In this document: positions 46,863 to 56,700 of the stretch, piece by piece
Numbering within the stretch: the first letter of the stretch is position 1
Layout: the number at the start of each line of letters is the position of its first letter
Origin: Dactylosporangium aurantiacum
Lineage (GTDB): Bacteria > Actinomycetota > Actinomycetes > Mycobacteriales > Micromonosporaceae
Assembly: GCF_000716715.1 (NCBI RefSeq)
Contig: NZ_JNYJ01000007.1
Location: 248,001 to 312,000 of the forward strand
Length of the DNA stretch: 64,000 bases
Direction: 5' to 3'
Program-made: the position numbers and the translations under genes
Notes under the pieces: generated by a model
The model's input: the letters and a program-made list of their open reading frames with translations, nothing else
Told to the model about the DNA's origin: nothing
The model's database searches: none

Positions 46863-47636
46863 GTGTTGCGTGTCCAGAACCTCGAGGTCGTCTACGACGA
46901 CGTGATGCTGGTACTTCGCGGCGTCAGCCTGCAGGTGCCACCCGGTCGCATCGTCGCGCTGCTCGGCGCGAACGGTGCGGGCAAGACCACGCTGCTGCGG
47001 GCCCTGTCGGGCCTGCTCGGCGTGCACGACGGCGCCATCACCAAGGGCGCGATCACGCTCGACGAGCGGCCCATCCACCGGCTGCGGCCGGCCGCCGTGG
47101 TCCGCCGCGGCGTGTCGCAGGTGATGGAGGGGCGGCGAACGTTCGCCGAGCTGACCGTCGAGGAGAACCTGCGGCTCGGCGCCCACACCCGCCCGAAGGG
47201 GCGGGCGGAGGCGATGGAGCGCATGTACACCCTGTTCCCGGTCCTGGCCCAGCGCCGCGGCAGCATCGCCGGATACCTCTCCGGCGGCGAGCAGCAGATG
47301 CTGGCGATGGGGCGGGCGCTCATGTCCGACCCGGCGTACCTGCTGCTCGACGAGCCCAGCCTCGGCCTCGCGCCGCGCCTGGTCGAGCAGGTCCGCGACC
47401 TGATCGTGCAGATCAACCGGGCCGGCACCGGTGTGCTGCTGGTCGAGCAGAACGCGACCATGGCGCTGTCCATCGCCGAGCACGGCTACGTGCTGGAGAC
47501 GGGCAAGGTCGTGCTCGACAAGCCCGCGGCCGAACTGCTCGCCGACGACGACATCCGCGAGTTCTACCTGGGACGGGCCGAGCGGTCCTTCCGCGACGTC
47601 AAGCACTACAAGCGTCGCAAACGCTGGCTGTCATAG
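46863..47636 (+). CDS. livF: Branched-chain amino acid-type ABC transporter ATPase (LivF)
   Basis: This 257-residue ATPase has Walker A LLGANGAGKTTLL, the Q-loop MEGRRTFAELTVEENL typical for LivF, signature LSGGEQQMLAMGRAL, Walker B YLLLDEPSLGLAP and the switch region VEQN. A basic C-terminal extension (KHYKRRKRWLS) follows the domain. It is the first gene of a six-gene operon. HAAT-family transporters with LivF move branched-chain amino acids, amides or small aromatic acids. Confidence 0.92.
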   Translation: MLRVQNLEVVYDDVMLVLRGVSLQVPPGRIVALLGANGAGKTTLLRALSGLLGVHDGAITKGAITLDERPIHRLRPAAVVRRGVSQVMEGRRTFAELTVEENLRLGAHTRPKGRAEAMERMYTLFPVLAQRRGSIAGYLSGGEQQMLAMGRALMSDPAYLLLDEPSLGLAPRLVEQVRDLIVQINRAGTGVLLVEQNATMALSIAEHGYVLETGKVVLDKPAAELLADDDIREFYLGRAERSFRDVKHYKRRKRWLS

Positions 47637-47660
47637 AGCCGCAACAACCCTGGAGTCGCC

Positions 47661-48422
47661 GTGCTGCGTTTCGAAGACGTCCGGCTCAGTTTCGCCGGCG
47701 TCAAAGCCATCGACGGTGTGTCGTTCACCGTCGCCAAGGACGAGCTCTTCGCCGTCATCGGGCCCAACGGGGCCGGGAAGACGTCGATCTTCAATGTGAT
47801 CTCCGGTGTGTACCGGCCGCAGCAGGGCCGGGTGACCCTGGACGGCGTGGACCTCACCGGTCTGCGCCCGGACAAGGTCGCCAAGCTGGGCGTGGCCCGC
47901 ACCTTCCAGAACGTCGAGCTGTTCCAGCACCTGACCGTGCTGGAGAACCTCATGCTCGGCCGGCACCACCACATCCGGTACGGCACCCTCGCCGCCATCG
48001 CGTGGCTCGGCCGGGCCAGGCGCGAGGAGGTCGCGAACCGGGCGGTGGTCGAGGACATCGTCGACTTCCTCGAGCTGGCGCAGTGGCGCCGGCTGCCGGT
48101 CGGGCTGCTGCCGTACGGCGTGCAGAAGCGCGTCGAGCTCGGCCGCGCCCTGGCGATGGAGCCCAAGCTGCTGCTGCTGGACGAGCCGGTCGCCGGGATG
48201 AACCTGGAGGAGACCGAGGACATGGCCCGCTTCATCCTCGACGTCCGGGAGGAGCTCGGCGTCCCGATGATCCTTGTCGAGCACGACATGGGTCTGGTCA
48301 TGGACCTCGCCGACCGGGTCATGGTCGTCGACTTCGGCGTGCCGGTGGCCACCGGCACGCCCGCGGAGATCCAGCACCACCCCGACGTTCTGCGTGCGTA
48401 CCTGGGGGAGGTGGCGGCATGA
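47661..48422 (+). CDS. livG: Branched-chain amino acid-type ABC transporter ATPase (LivG)
   Basis: This 253-residue ATPase has Walker A VIGPNGAGKTSIFN, the LivG-type RTFQNVELFQHLTVLENLMLG, a signature of LPYGVQKRVELGRAL instead of LSGGQ (usual for LivG), Walker B LLLLDEPVAGMN and the switch histidine in VEHDM. The C-terminal extension GTPAEIQHHPDVLRAYLGE is typical. It pairs with LivF and overlaps the following synthetase gene by four bases (ATGA). Confidence 0.93.
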   Translation: MLRFEDVRLSFAGVKAIDGVSFTVAKDELFAVIGPNGAGKTSIFNVISGVYRPQQGRVTLDGVDLTGLRPDKVAKLGVARTFQNVELFQHLTVLENLMLGRHHHIRYGTLAAIAWLGRARREEVANRAVVEDIVDFLELAQWRRLPVGLLPYGVQKRVELGRALAMEPKLLLLDEPVAGMNLEETEDMARFILDVREELGVPMILVEHDMGLVMDLADRVMVVDFGVPVATGTPAEIQHHPDVLRAYLGEVAA

Positions 48423-50218
48423 CGATCGCTGAGCTGGTCAGGCGGCGCGCCGAGCGCACGCCCGACGGCGTCGCGATGCGCGAGAAGCACCGCGGCATCT
48501 GGCGCGAGATCACCTGGCGCGAGTACTGGCGCACCGCGGAGACGGTCGCCCGGGCGCTCAGGTCGCTCGGCGTCCAGCCCGGCGACCGGGTCGCGATCCA
48601 GTCGGAGAACCGGTCCGAGTGGCTGTTCGTCGACGTGGCGACGGTCGCGGTGCGGGCGGCCACCGTCGGGCTGTACCCGACGAACCCGCCCGACGAGGTC
48701 CGGCACACGCTGGCGGACTCCGGCGCCCGGGTCCTGTTCGCCGAGGACCAGGAGCAGGTCGACAAGGCCCTCGCCGTGCTGGACGCCTGCCCCGACCTGG
48801 AGTGGATCGTCTACCTCGAGCCCCGGGGCATCCGCGGCCGGTACCGGCACCCGAAGCTGGTCGCCTGGAGCGACCTGCTCGCCTCACACGAGGACGACGG
48901 CCCGGTCGAGCTGGATTCGCGGGACGACGACGTGGCCACGCTCATCTACACCTCCGGCACCACCGGGCGGCCCAAGGGCGCGATGCTCACCGTCGCCAAC
49001 GTGGACTTCGCGATCCGGGTGCTGGTCGAGGGCGGCGGCTTCGCCGACCCGCCGCCGGGCCCCCGCGACCTGACCCTGTCGTACCTGCCGCTGTGCCACG
49101 TCGCGGAGCGGGTCTTCACGGTCTGGTTCAACGCCGCCGCCGGCGTCACCGTCCACTTCGGCGAGTCGATCGCGACCGTGCAGGCCGACCTGCGCGAGGT
49201 GCAGCCGACGATCCTGTTCGGGGTGCCCCGCATCTGGGAGAAGATGATGGCCGGGGTCACCGTCCGGCTCGCCGGGGCGTCGCCGCTGAAGCGGTCCAAC
49301 GCCCGGCTGTGGCTGCGGGTGGCCGACCGTATCGGCGCCACCCTGGAGGCCAACGGCGGGCGGCACACCGCCGCCAGCCGCCTGCTCTACGCCGTCGGCT
49401 GGCTGCTGTGCTACCGGGCGCTGAAGGAGCGCATCGGGGTGCGCCGGGTCCGCTACGCCGCCAGCGGCGCCGCCCCGATCGCGCCGGACGTGCTGCGGTT
49501 CTTCATGGGCATCGGGGTGCCGATGTACGAGGTCTACGGCATGACCGAGAACACCGCGATCAGCACCGCCAACCGGCCCGGCCGGGTCCGGCTCGGCACG
49601 GTCGGCGAGGCGCACGACGGCGTCGAGATCCGCATCGCCGACGACGGGGAGATCCAGACCCGGCACCCGGGCACGTTCGCCGGCTACTTCCGCAACCCGG
49701 CGGCGACCGCCGAGGCCATGACGCCCGACGGCTGGCTGCGTACCGGCGACGTCGGCGTGCTGCTCGACGGTACCCACCTGAAGATCACCGACCGTTCGAA
49801 GGACATCATCATCACGGCCGGTGGCAAGAACGTCGCGCCGAGCGAGATCGAGAACGCGTTGAAGGCCTCCCCGTTCGTCAAGGAGGCGATCGTCATCGGC
49901 GACCGGCGCGCGTACCTGACCGCGCTCATCGGCATCGAGCTCGACACCGTGGGGGAGTGGGCGCAGCGGCGCGGCATCCCCTACACCACCTACCGCGACC
50001 TGTCCGGCAAGCCGGAGGTCGTGGCGCTGATCCAGGGCGTCGTCGACGCGGTCAACGCCGGGCACAACCCGGTCGAGCAGGTCAAGACGTTCCGGATGCT
50101 GCCCAAGGAGCTCGACCACACCGACGGCGAGCTGACCGCGACGCAGAAGGTCCGCCGCGGCGCCGTCGCCTCGGCCTTCGAGGCGCTCGTCGACGACATG
50201 TACGGGAGCAGGGTGTGA
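48419..50218 (+). CDS. AMP-dependent long-chain acyl-CoA synthetase inside the liv operon
   Basis: This 599-residue adenylate-forming enzyme has the P-loop LIYTSGTTGRPKGAM, the long-chain-specific LSYLPLCHVAERV, the motif YGMTENTA, GWLRTGDVG and ITAGGKNVAPSEIEN. The catalytic lysine is probably in LTATQKVRRG. It resembles FadD15-type ligases. Its start overlaps livG (ATGA) and its end overlaps livH (GTGA), so it belongs to the transport operon. It may activate the imported substrate with CoA, as in systems that import aromatic or fatty acids. Confidence 0.9.
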   Translation: MTIAELVRRRAERTPDGVAMREKHRGIWREITWREYWRTAETVARALRSLGVQPGDRVAIQSENRSEWLFVDVATVAVRAATVGLYPTNPPDEVRHTLADSGARVLFAEDQEQVDKALAVLDACPDLEWIVYLEPRGIRGRYRHPKLVAWSDLLASHEDDGPVELDSRDDDVATLIYTSGTTGRPKGAMLTVANVDFAIRVLVEGGGFADPPPGPRDLTLSYLPLCHVAERVFTVWFNAAAGVTVHFGESIATVQADLREVQPTILFGVPRIWEKMMAGVTVRLAGASPLKRSNARLWLRVADRIGATLEANGGRHTAASRLLYAVGWLLCYRALKERIGVRRVRYAASGAAPIAPDVLRFFMGIGVPMYEVYGMTENTAISTANRPGRVRLGTVGEAHDGVEIRIADDGEIQTRHPGTFAGYFRNPAATAEAMTPDGWLRTGDVGVLLDGTHLKITDRSKDIIITAGGKNVAPSEIENALKASPFVKEAIVIGDRRAYLTALIGIELDTVGEWAQRRGIPYTTYRDLSGKPEVVALIQGVVDAVNAGHNPVEQVKTFRMLPKELDHTDGELTATQKVRRGAVASAFEALVDDMYGSRV

Positions 50219-51102
50219 AGGACTTCCTCGAGAGCGTCCTGCGCGGCGTCGGCACGGGCAGCGTCTACGCGCTGCTCGGCCTCGGTTTCGTGATCATCTA
50301 CAAGGCCACCAGGGTGATCTCCTTCGCCCAGCCGGCGTTCATGCTGGCCGGCGCGGTGCTCACCACGTACCTGGTCGGGCCGCTCGGCTTCTTCCTCGGG
50401 CTGGCCGCGGCCGCCGTGCTCACCGGCGGTCTCGCCCTCGGCGTCGAACGGCTCGCGGTCCGCCCGATGATCGGCCGGCCGGTGTTCACCGTCGCGATCA
50501 TCACCCTCGGCATCGACATCGCCGTCCGGGTCGTCGTCAACGCCGCGATCGGCCTGGACGTGCGGCAGGTCGGCGACCCGTGGGGGCTGAAGGTGTGGAA
50601 GCTGCCCGGCGGCGTCCAGGTCGAGCAGCGGCACGTCGCGATGGTGGTCACCACCGCCGTGCTCATCGCCGCGCTGTTCCTGTTCTTCCGGTACACCCGC
50701 ACCGGGCTGGCGATGCGGGCGGCCTCCTACGACCAGGAGGCGGCGCTCGCCCAGGGTGTCAGCGTCGGCGCGGTGTTCGCGCTGTCGTGGGCCCTCGCCG
50801 GCGCCCTCGCCGCGGTCGCCGGCACGTTCGCCGCCGTCGGCGGCAGCGTCAGCGAGTCGCTGTGGCTGATCGCGCTCACGGCCCTGCCGGTGATCATCCT
50901 CGGCGGCCTGGACTCCCTGCCTGGCGCCGTCATCGGCGGCCTCGCCGTCGGCACCGTCCAGGAGCTCACCGCCACGTACCAGGGCTCGCTGCCGTGGCTC
51001 GGCGGCAACATCTCGATCGTCACCCCCTACGTGGTGATGTTCCTGGTCCTGCTCGTGCGCCCCTACGGCCTGTTCGGCACCCGGGAGGTCGAAAGGGTAT
51101 GA
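50215..51102 (+). CDS. livH: Branched-chain amino acid-type ABC transporter permease (LivH)
   Basis: This 295-residue permease starts with GTG at 50215 (MKDFLESVLRGVGTGSVYALLGLGFVIIYKATRV), overlapping the synthetase stop. It has eight or so membrane segments, the cytoplasmic EAA-like loop TRTGLAMRAASYDQEAALAQGVSV and the C-terminal VRPYGLFG. These features match LivH. It forms the membrane pore with LivM, whose gene overlaps it by four bases. Confidence 0.92.
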   Translation: MKDFLESVLRGVGTGSVYALLGLGFVIIYKATRVISFAQPAFMLAGAVLTTYLVGPLGFFLGLAAAAVLTGGLALGVERLAVRPMIGRPVFTVAIITLGIDIAVRVVVNAAIGLDVRQVGDPWGLKVWKLPGGVQVEQRHVAMVVTTAVLIAALFLFFRYTRTGLAMRAASYDQEAALAQGVSVGAVFALSWALAGALAAVAGTFAAVGGSVSESLWLIALTALPVIILGGLDSLPGAVIGGLAVGTVQELTATYQGSLPWLGGNISIVTPYVVMFLVLLVRPYGLFGTREVERV

Positions 51103-52199
51103 GAAACCGTCCACTGCTGCGCACCTCCTACACGCAGGAGCTGGCGCTGCTCGACACCACCTCGAAGAAGGTGGCGGTCGGCGTCCTGCTCGCCGTCGGC
51201 GCCGCGCTGCCCTGGCTGGTCGAGGACCAGCTGCTGCAGCTGATCGGGCTGGCCTGCGTCACCGCGATCGGCGCGATCGGGCTCAACATCGTCACCGGGT
51301 ACGCCGGGCAGGTCTCGCTCGGCCACGCGTTCTTCCTCGCGATCGGCGCCTACACCGCGGCCGCCATCGCCGGCGACCCGGACGCGCGCACCACCGGCTT
51401 CGGGATCACCGAGATCCTGATCTGGCTGCCCGCCGCCGGTCTCGTCGCCGCGGTCGCCGGCGTGCTCGTGGCGCCCCTCGCGACCCGGCTGCGCGGGCTG
51501 TACCTGGCGATCGTGACGCTCGGCCTGGTCTTCATCGGCGGCCACGTCATCAACGAGTGGTCCTCGCTCACCGGCGGGCCCGGCATCGGCCGGCAGCCAC
51601 CGGCGCCGACCCTGCTCGGCTACGACCTCAACACCGGCGACGCCTTCCTCACCAGGGACCAGAAGCTGTACCTGCTGATGTTCGTGCTGCTCGTCCTCGC
51701 GGCTCTCGCGGCGCGCAACCTGGCGCGCTCGCGAGTGGGCCGGGCCTTCACCGCCATCCGCGACCGCGACATCGCGGCCGGGGTCATGGGGGTGAACCTG
51801 GCCAGGTACAAGACGATCGCCTTCGGGGTGTCGTCGTTCTACGCCGGCTGCGCCGGCGCGCTGCTCTACGTCGGGATCGGCTACTTCGACCCGACCAGCT
51901 TCAACCTGCTGCTGTCGGTGCAGTACATCGCGATGATCCTCATCGGCGGTGCGGGCACGGTCAGCGGCGCCGTCCTGGGCGCCTTCCTGATCACGCTGCT
52001 GCCGCGGCTGATCCGCGAGGTCCCGTCGTTCCTGCCCTTCATCAGCAACTCGCCCGCGGAGTCACCCAACGCCTACCAGCTCGAGACCGTCCTGTACGGC
52101 GTGTTGATCATCGTGTTCCTGATCTTCGAGCCGCGCGGGCTGTTCGGCATCTGGATCCGGCTCCGCAACTACTGGAAAGCCTGGCCGTTCTCGTACTGA
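51099..52199 (+). CDS. livM: Branched-chain amino acid-type ABC transporter permease (LivM)
   Basis: This 366-residue permease has about nine membrane segments and the LivM motifs GLNIVTGYAGQVSLGHAFFLAIGAYTAA, TRLRGLYLAIVTLGLVF, GRAFTAIRDRDIAAGVMGVNLARYK and LIGGAGTVSGAVLGA. ATG at 51099 overlaps the livH stop (ATGA). It completes the transmembrane part of the transporter. Confidence 0.92.
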   Translation: MRNRPLLRTSYTQELALLDTTSKKVAVGVLLAVGAALPWLVEDQLLQLIGLACVTAIGAIGLNIVTGYAGQVSLGHAFFLAIGAYTAAAIAGDPDARTTGFGITEILIWLPAAGLVAAVAGVLVAPLATRLRGLYLAIVTLGLVFIGGHVINEWSSLTGGPGIGRQPPAPTLLGYDLNTGDAFLTRDQKLYLLMFVLLVLAALAARNLARSRVGRAFTAIRDRDIAAGVMGVNLARYKTIAFGVSSFYAGCAGALLYVGIGYFDPTSFNLLLSVQYIAMILIGGAGTVSGAVLGAFLITLLPRLIREVPSFLPFISNSPAESPNAYQLETVLYGVLIIVFLIFEPRGLFGIWIRLRNYWKAWPFSY

Positions 52200-52221
52200 C
52201 CTCGTCGTAAGGAGCTCCTCA

Positions 52222-53523
52222 ATGAAGAGGTTGGGCATGTTTGCCCTCGCCGCGGTGCTCACCGTCGGCTCACTCGCCGGATGTCGCGGCGGGGACAGCA
52301 CGGACAACAAAGGCTCGTCGGGCCCGAAGTCGGACGTCGGGATCACCAAGGAGCCCTGCCCCAAGTCCGAGCACAAGGACCGGGGCTGCATCTACCTCGG
52401 CATCATCTCCGACCTGACGGTCGGGCCGTTCCACGTCCTCGCCGTGCCGATCACCGACGCGCAGAAGGCGTTCTGGAAGCGGGTCAACGCCCAGGGCGGC
52501 ATCGGTGGCTACGACATCGACGCGGAGACCTACGTGCGGGACAACAAGTACAACCCGCAGACCCACAACGAGGCGTACCAGGAGATGAAGGGCAAGGTCC
52601 TGGCCCTCGCGCAGAGCCTCGGCTCGCCGACCACGGCGGCGATCCTGCCCGACATGAAGGCCAACAACATCCTCGCCGCCCCCGCCGCGTGGACCTCGGC
52701 CTACGCCTTCGAGGACAACATCCTCGAGTCCGGCGCCAACTACTGCATCGAGTCGATGAACGCCGTCGACTACGCCAACGAGACGTTCAAGCCCAAGACC
52801 GTGATGGCGGTGCACCTCGCCGGCGACTACGGCGACGACGCCGCGGCCGGGGCGAAGATCGCCGCGGAGAAGCTCGGCATGACGTTCGTCAACGTCAAGA
52901 CCGACTCCGGCACCGACAAGCAGGCCGGCGCGGTCACCGCGATCGTCACGCAGAAGCCGGACCTGGTCATCCTGACCACCGGGCCGGCGGACGCGGCCGC
53001 CATCGTCGGCGGCGCCGCGCAGCGCGGCTTCACCGGCAAGTTCATCGGCACCAGCCCGTCGTGGAACCAGGGCCTGCTGGCGACCGCCGCCGCACCCGCG
53101 CTGAAGGCGCTGTACCTGCAGTCCTCGCCGTGGAAGTCGTGGGCCTCGGACACCCCGGGGCACAAGGCCATGCGGGAGGCGCTGGGCTCCTCCGTCACGC
53201 CGAACGACGGCTACACGTCGGGCTGGGTGTGGTCGTACCCGCTGCTCGCCGCGCTGAAGAAGGCCCAGGCCGACGGTGACCTGACGCGGGCCGGCCTGCT
53301 CAAGGCCGCCAAGTCGCTCACCAAGGTCGACTACGAGGGCATGCTGCCCGACGGCGCCGGCAACTACGCCGGCGGCGCGGACGGCATCTTCCGCCAGTCG
53401 CTCATCTACAACCCGACCGTCGGCTCCGGCGGCCCGAACGACATCAAGCTGATGAAGGACTACTTCACCGGCACCGTCGCCAAGGACTACAAGCTCGACA
53501 AGCCCTGCTACGAGAAGCTCTAG
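52222..53523 (+). CDS. Substrate-binding lipoprotein of the liv-type transporter
   Basis: This 433-residue protein has a lipoprotein signal (lipobox SLAGC at residues 17-21) and a periplasmic-binding-protein type 1 fold of the LivJ family: YLGIISDLTVGPFHVLA, FWKRVNAQGGIGGYDI, VMAVHLAGDYGDDAAAGAKIAAEKLG and KPDLVILTTGPADAAAIVGGAAQRGF. It captures the substrate outside the cell and hands it to LivHM. It is the last gene of the operon, and a perfect terminator follows. The binding pocket does not reveal the ligand. Confidence 0.9.
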   Translation: MKRLGMFALAAVLTVGSLAGCRGGDSTDNKGSSGPKSDVGITKEPCPKSEHKDRGCIYLGIISDLTVGPFHVLAVPITDAQKAFWKRVNAQGGIGGYDIDAETYVRDNKYNPQTHNEAYQEMKGKVLALAQSLGSPTTAAILPDMKANNILAAPAAWTSAYAFEDNILESGANYCIESMNAVDYANETFKPKTVMAVHLAGDYGDDAAAGAKIAAEKLGMTFVNVKTDSGTDKQAGAVTAIVTQKPDLVILTTGPADAAAIVGGAAQRGFTGKFIGTSPSWNQGLLATAAAPALKALYLQSSPWKSWASDTPGHKAMREALGSSVTPNDGYTSGWVWSYPLLAALKKAQADGDLTRAGLLKAAKSLTKVDYEGMLPDGAGNYAGGADGIFRQSLIYNPTVGSGGPNDIKLMKDYFTGTVAKDYKLDKPCYEKL

Positions 53524-53542
53524 ACACCCGGGTGACCGCGGG

Positions 53543-53580
53543 ACGACCCGTTCGGCCGACTGGCCGAACGGGTCGTTTTT
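53543..53580 (+). terminator. Perfect intrinsic terminator of the liv-type operon
   Basis: ACGACCCGTTCGGCC and GGCCGAACGGGTCGT form a flawless 15-bp stem with a GACT loop followed by TTTT. It is the best Rho-independent terminator in the window and lies 20 bp past the operon. Confidence 0.95.
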
Positions 53581-53735
53581 GCGCCGATCTTGTACCGGAC
53601 TCGCCTGATTCGCGGTGAGTGACGCGCCCCGCCGTCGGCAACGCGACAGTTCCTCGCGTCGTACCGGCCGGTAAGCTGGCGCAATTTCAGCGGGACTCCC
53701 GCCTCTCTGATCCCCCCACCAGGAGAGGACGGTTC

Positions 53736-56700
53736 ATGTCGATGCGTCGACGTACCGTGCGCGCCATACTCGCCGCCCTGCTCGCCGCCGGCGGGCTCGT
53801 GCCCCTGACCAGCGCGCCGGAGGCCGTCGCGTCGACCCTGCCGACCGGCTTCCAGGAGCAGGTCGTCTACGGCGGGCTGACGAACCCGACCAACATCGAG
53901 TTCTCCCCCGACGGCCGGGTCTTCATCGCCGAGAAGAGCGGCCTGATCAAGGTCTACGACAGCCTCTCGGACACCACCCCGGACGTCTTCGCCGACCTGC
54001 GCACCAAGGTCCACGACCAGTGGGACCGCGGCCTGCTCGGCCTCGCCCTGGCGCCGGGCTTCCCGACCAACCCGTGGGTCTACGTCCTGTACTCCTACGA
54101 CGCGCTGCCGGGCGGCACCGCACCGAAGTGGAACGACGTCTGCCCCGACGCCAACAACGGCAACTGCGTCGTCACCGGCCGGCTGTCGCGGCTGCAGGCC
54201 AGCGGCAACCAGATGACCGGCACCGAGCAGGTGCTGATCACCGACTGGTGCCAGCAGTTCCCCAGCCACTCGGTCGGCGACCTGCGCTTCGGCGCCGACG
54301 GCGCGCTCTACGCCTCCTCCGGCGACGGCGCCAGCTTCAGCGCCACCGACTACGGCCAGTTCGGCAGCCCGGCCAACCCGTGCGGTGACCCGCCGTCGCC
54401 GGCCGGCACCGCCCTGACCGCGCCCACCGCCGAGGGCGGCGCGCTGCGCGCGCAGGACATCCGTACCGCCGCCGACGCGACGCAGCTCAACGGCACCATC
54501 ATCCGGATCGACCCGACGACCGGCGCCGCGCTGCCGACCAACCCGAACTACGCCTCGGCCGACGCCAACGCCCGCCGGATCGTCGCCTACGGCATGCGCA
54601 ACCCGTTCCGGTTCACCACCCGCCCCGGCACCAACGAGCTGTGGAGCGGCGAGGTCGGCTGGACCACCTTCGAGGAGATCAACCGGGTGCAGAACCCGGT
54701 CGCCAGCACCATCGGCAACTACGGCTGGCCGTGCATCGAGGGCCCGAACGTCCAGGGCGGCTACGACGGCGCCAACCTCAACCTGTGCGAGCCGATGTAC
54801 GGCGCCACCCCGTCGGTGCCGAACGTCCAGCCGTACTTCTCCTGGAACCACAACGCGAAGGTCGTCGCCGGCGAGACCTGCCCCAGCGGCAGCTCCTCGT
54901 CCTCCGGCGTCGCGTTCTACCCGAACAGCGGCCCCTACCCGGCCGCCTACCAGGGCGCGCTGTTCTTCTCCGACTACAGCCGCGACTGCATCTGGGCCAT
55001 GATGCCCGCCAGCGCCGGCGGCCTGCCGTCCACGTCGAACATCATCACGTTCGCCGCCGGCGCCGCGAACCCGGTCGACCTGGCCATCGGCCCCGGCAAC
55101 GAGCTGTACTACGTGGACCTCGGCGGCACGGTGCGCCGGATCCGGTACTACGCCGGCAACCAGCCGCCGGTCGCGTCCTTCACCACCAACCGCACCTCCG
55201 GCGGCACCCCGCTCGCGGTGACCTTCGACGCCTCGACGTCCTCCGACGCCGACCCCGCCGACCAGGGCCTGCTCACGTACCAGTGGGACTTCACCAACAA
55301 CGGCACGTTCGACGCGAACGGCGTCACCGCCGGCTACACGTACACCACGCCCGGCACCTACACGGCCAGGCTGCGGGTCACCGACACGCTCGGCGTCACC
55401 AACGACAAGACGGTGACGATCACCGCAGGCAACGACGCGCCGACCGCGGTCATCGACACCCCGGCGGCCAGCTACACCTGGGCGGTCGGCAACACGATCA
55501 GCTTCACCGGCCACGCCAGCGACCCGCAGCAGGGGACCCTGCCCGCGTCGGCGCTCAACTGGACGATCATCCTGCACCACTGCTCCTCGCCCGGCGTGTG
55601 CCACGAGCACCCGATGCAGACGCTCAACGGGGTGGCCGGCGGGACGCTCACCGCGCCCGACCACGAGTACCCGTCGTATCTGGAGCTCCGGATGACGGCG
55701 ACCGACTCGGGCGGGCTGACCAGCACCACCACGGTCAACCTGCAGCCCAGGACGGTCGACCTGACGTTCGTCAGCAACCCCGCCGGGCTCAACCTGACGG
55801 TCGGCCCGACGACCCAGACGGCGCCGTTCACCCGCACCGTCATCCAGGGCTCGACCAACACGGTCAGCGCGCAGACGCCGCAGCTGTACAACAACGTGCC
55901 GCACGCGTTCGGCAGCTGGTCCGACGGCGGCGCCCAGACGCACGTCATCACCGCGCCGGCGACCGACACCACGTACACCGCGAGCTACACGTCGTCGTGC
56001 AAGGACCCCTACGGCTACGTCTGCTCGGCGGCGCCGCGGGCGTTCGTCCCGGCCGACGGCACCGTGCTGCCGCTCACCGGCGACGACAACATGAGCCAGA
56101 TCCCGCTGCCGTTCGGTTTCAAGTTCTACGGCACGACCTACAACTCCGCCTGGATCGACACCAACGGCCGGCTGAGCTTCGCCAACCAGGGCACCTCCGG
56201 CACCACGCACGGCGCCATCCCGTCGGCGGCCACGCCGAACGCCTCGGTCTACGCGTACTGGTCCGACCTGGTCGTGGACGGCTCGGCCAGCGTCCGCACC
56301 GCGGTGGTCGGCTCGGCGCCCAACCGGCAGTTCGTGGTCGAATGGCGCAACGCCTACCAGTACGGGTACACGTCACGGCGGATCAACGCCGAGGCGATCC
56401 TGTACGAGAACGGCGACGTCGTCACCAACTACTCCGGCATCGACAACACCGCCGAGGCCGGGGCGTCGGCGACGGTCGGCATCGAGAACGCCAACGGCAC
56501 CGTCGGCATCCAGTTCTCCAACAACACCTCGGCGCTGCAGAACGGCATGGGCGTGCTGTTCAAGTCGCCCGGCGGCGCCGCCGACCCGCCACCCGTGACC
56601 GGCACCGTCACCGGCACCGTGACCAACCAGGGCACCGGCACGCCGGTGGCCGGCGCGACGGTGACGCTCACCCCGGGCGGGACCACGAAGACCACCGCGG

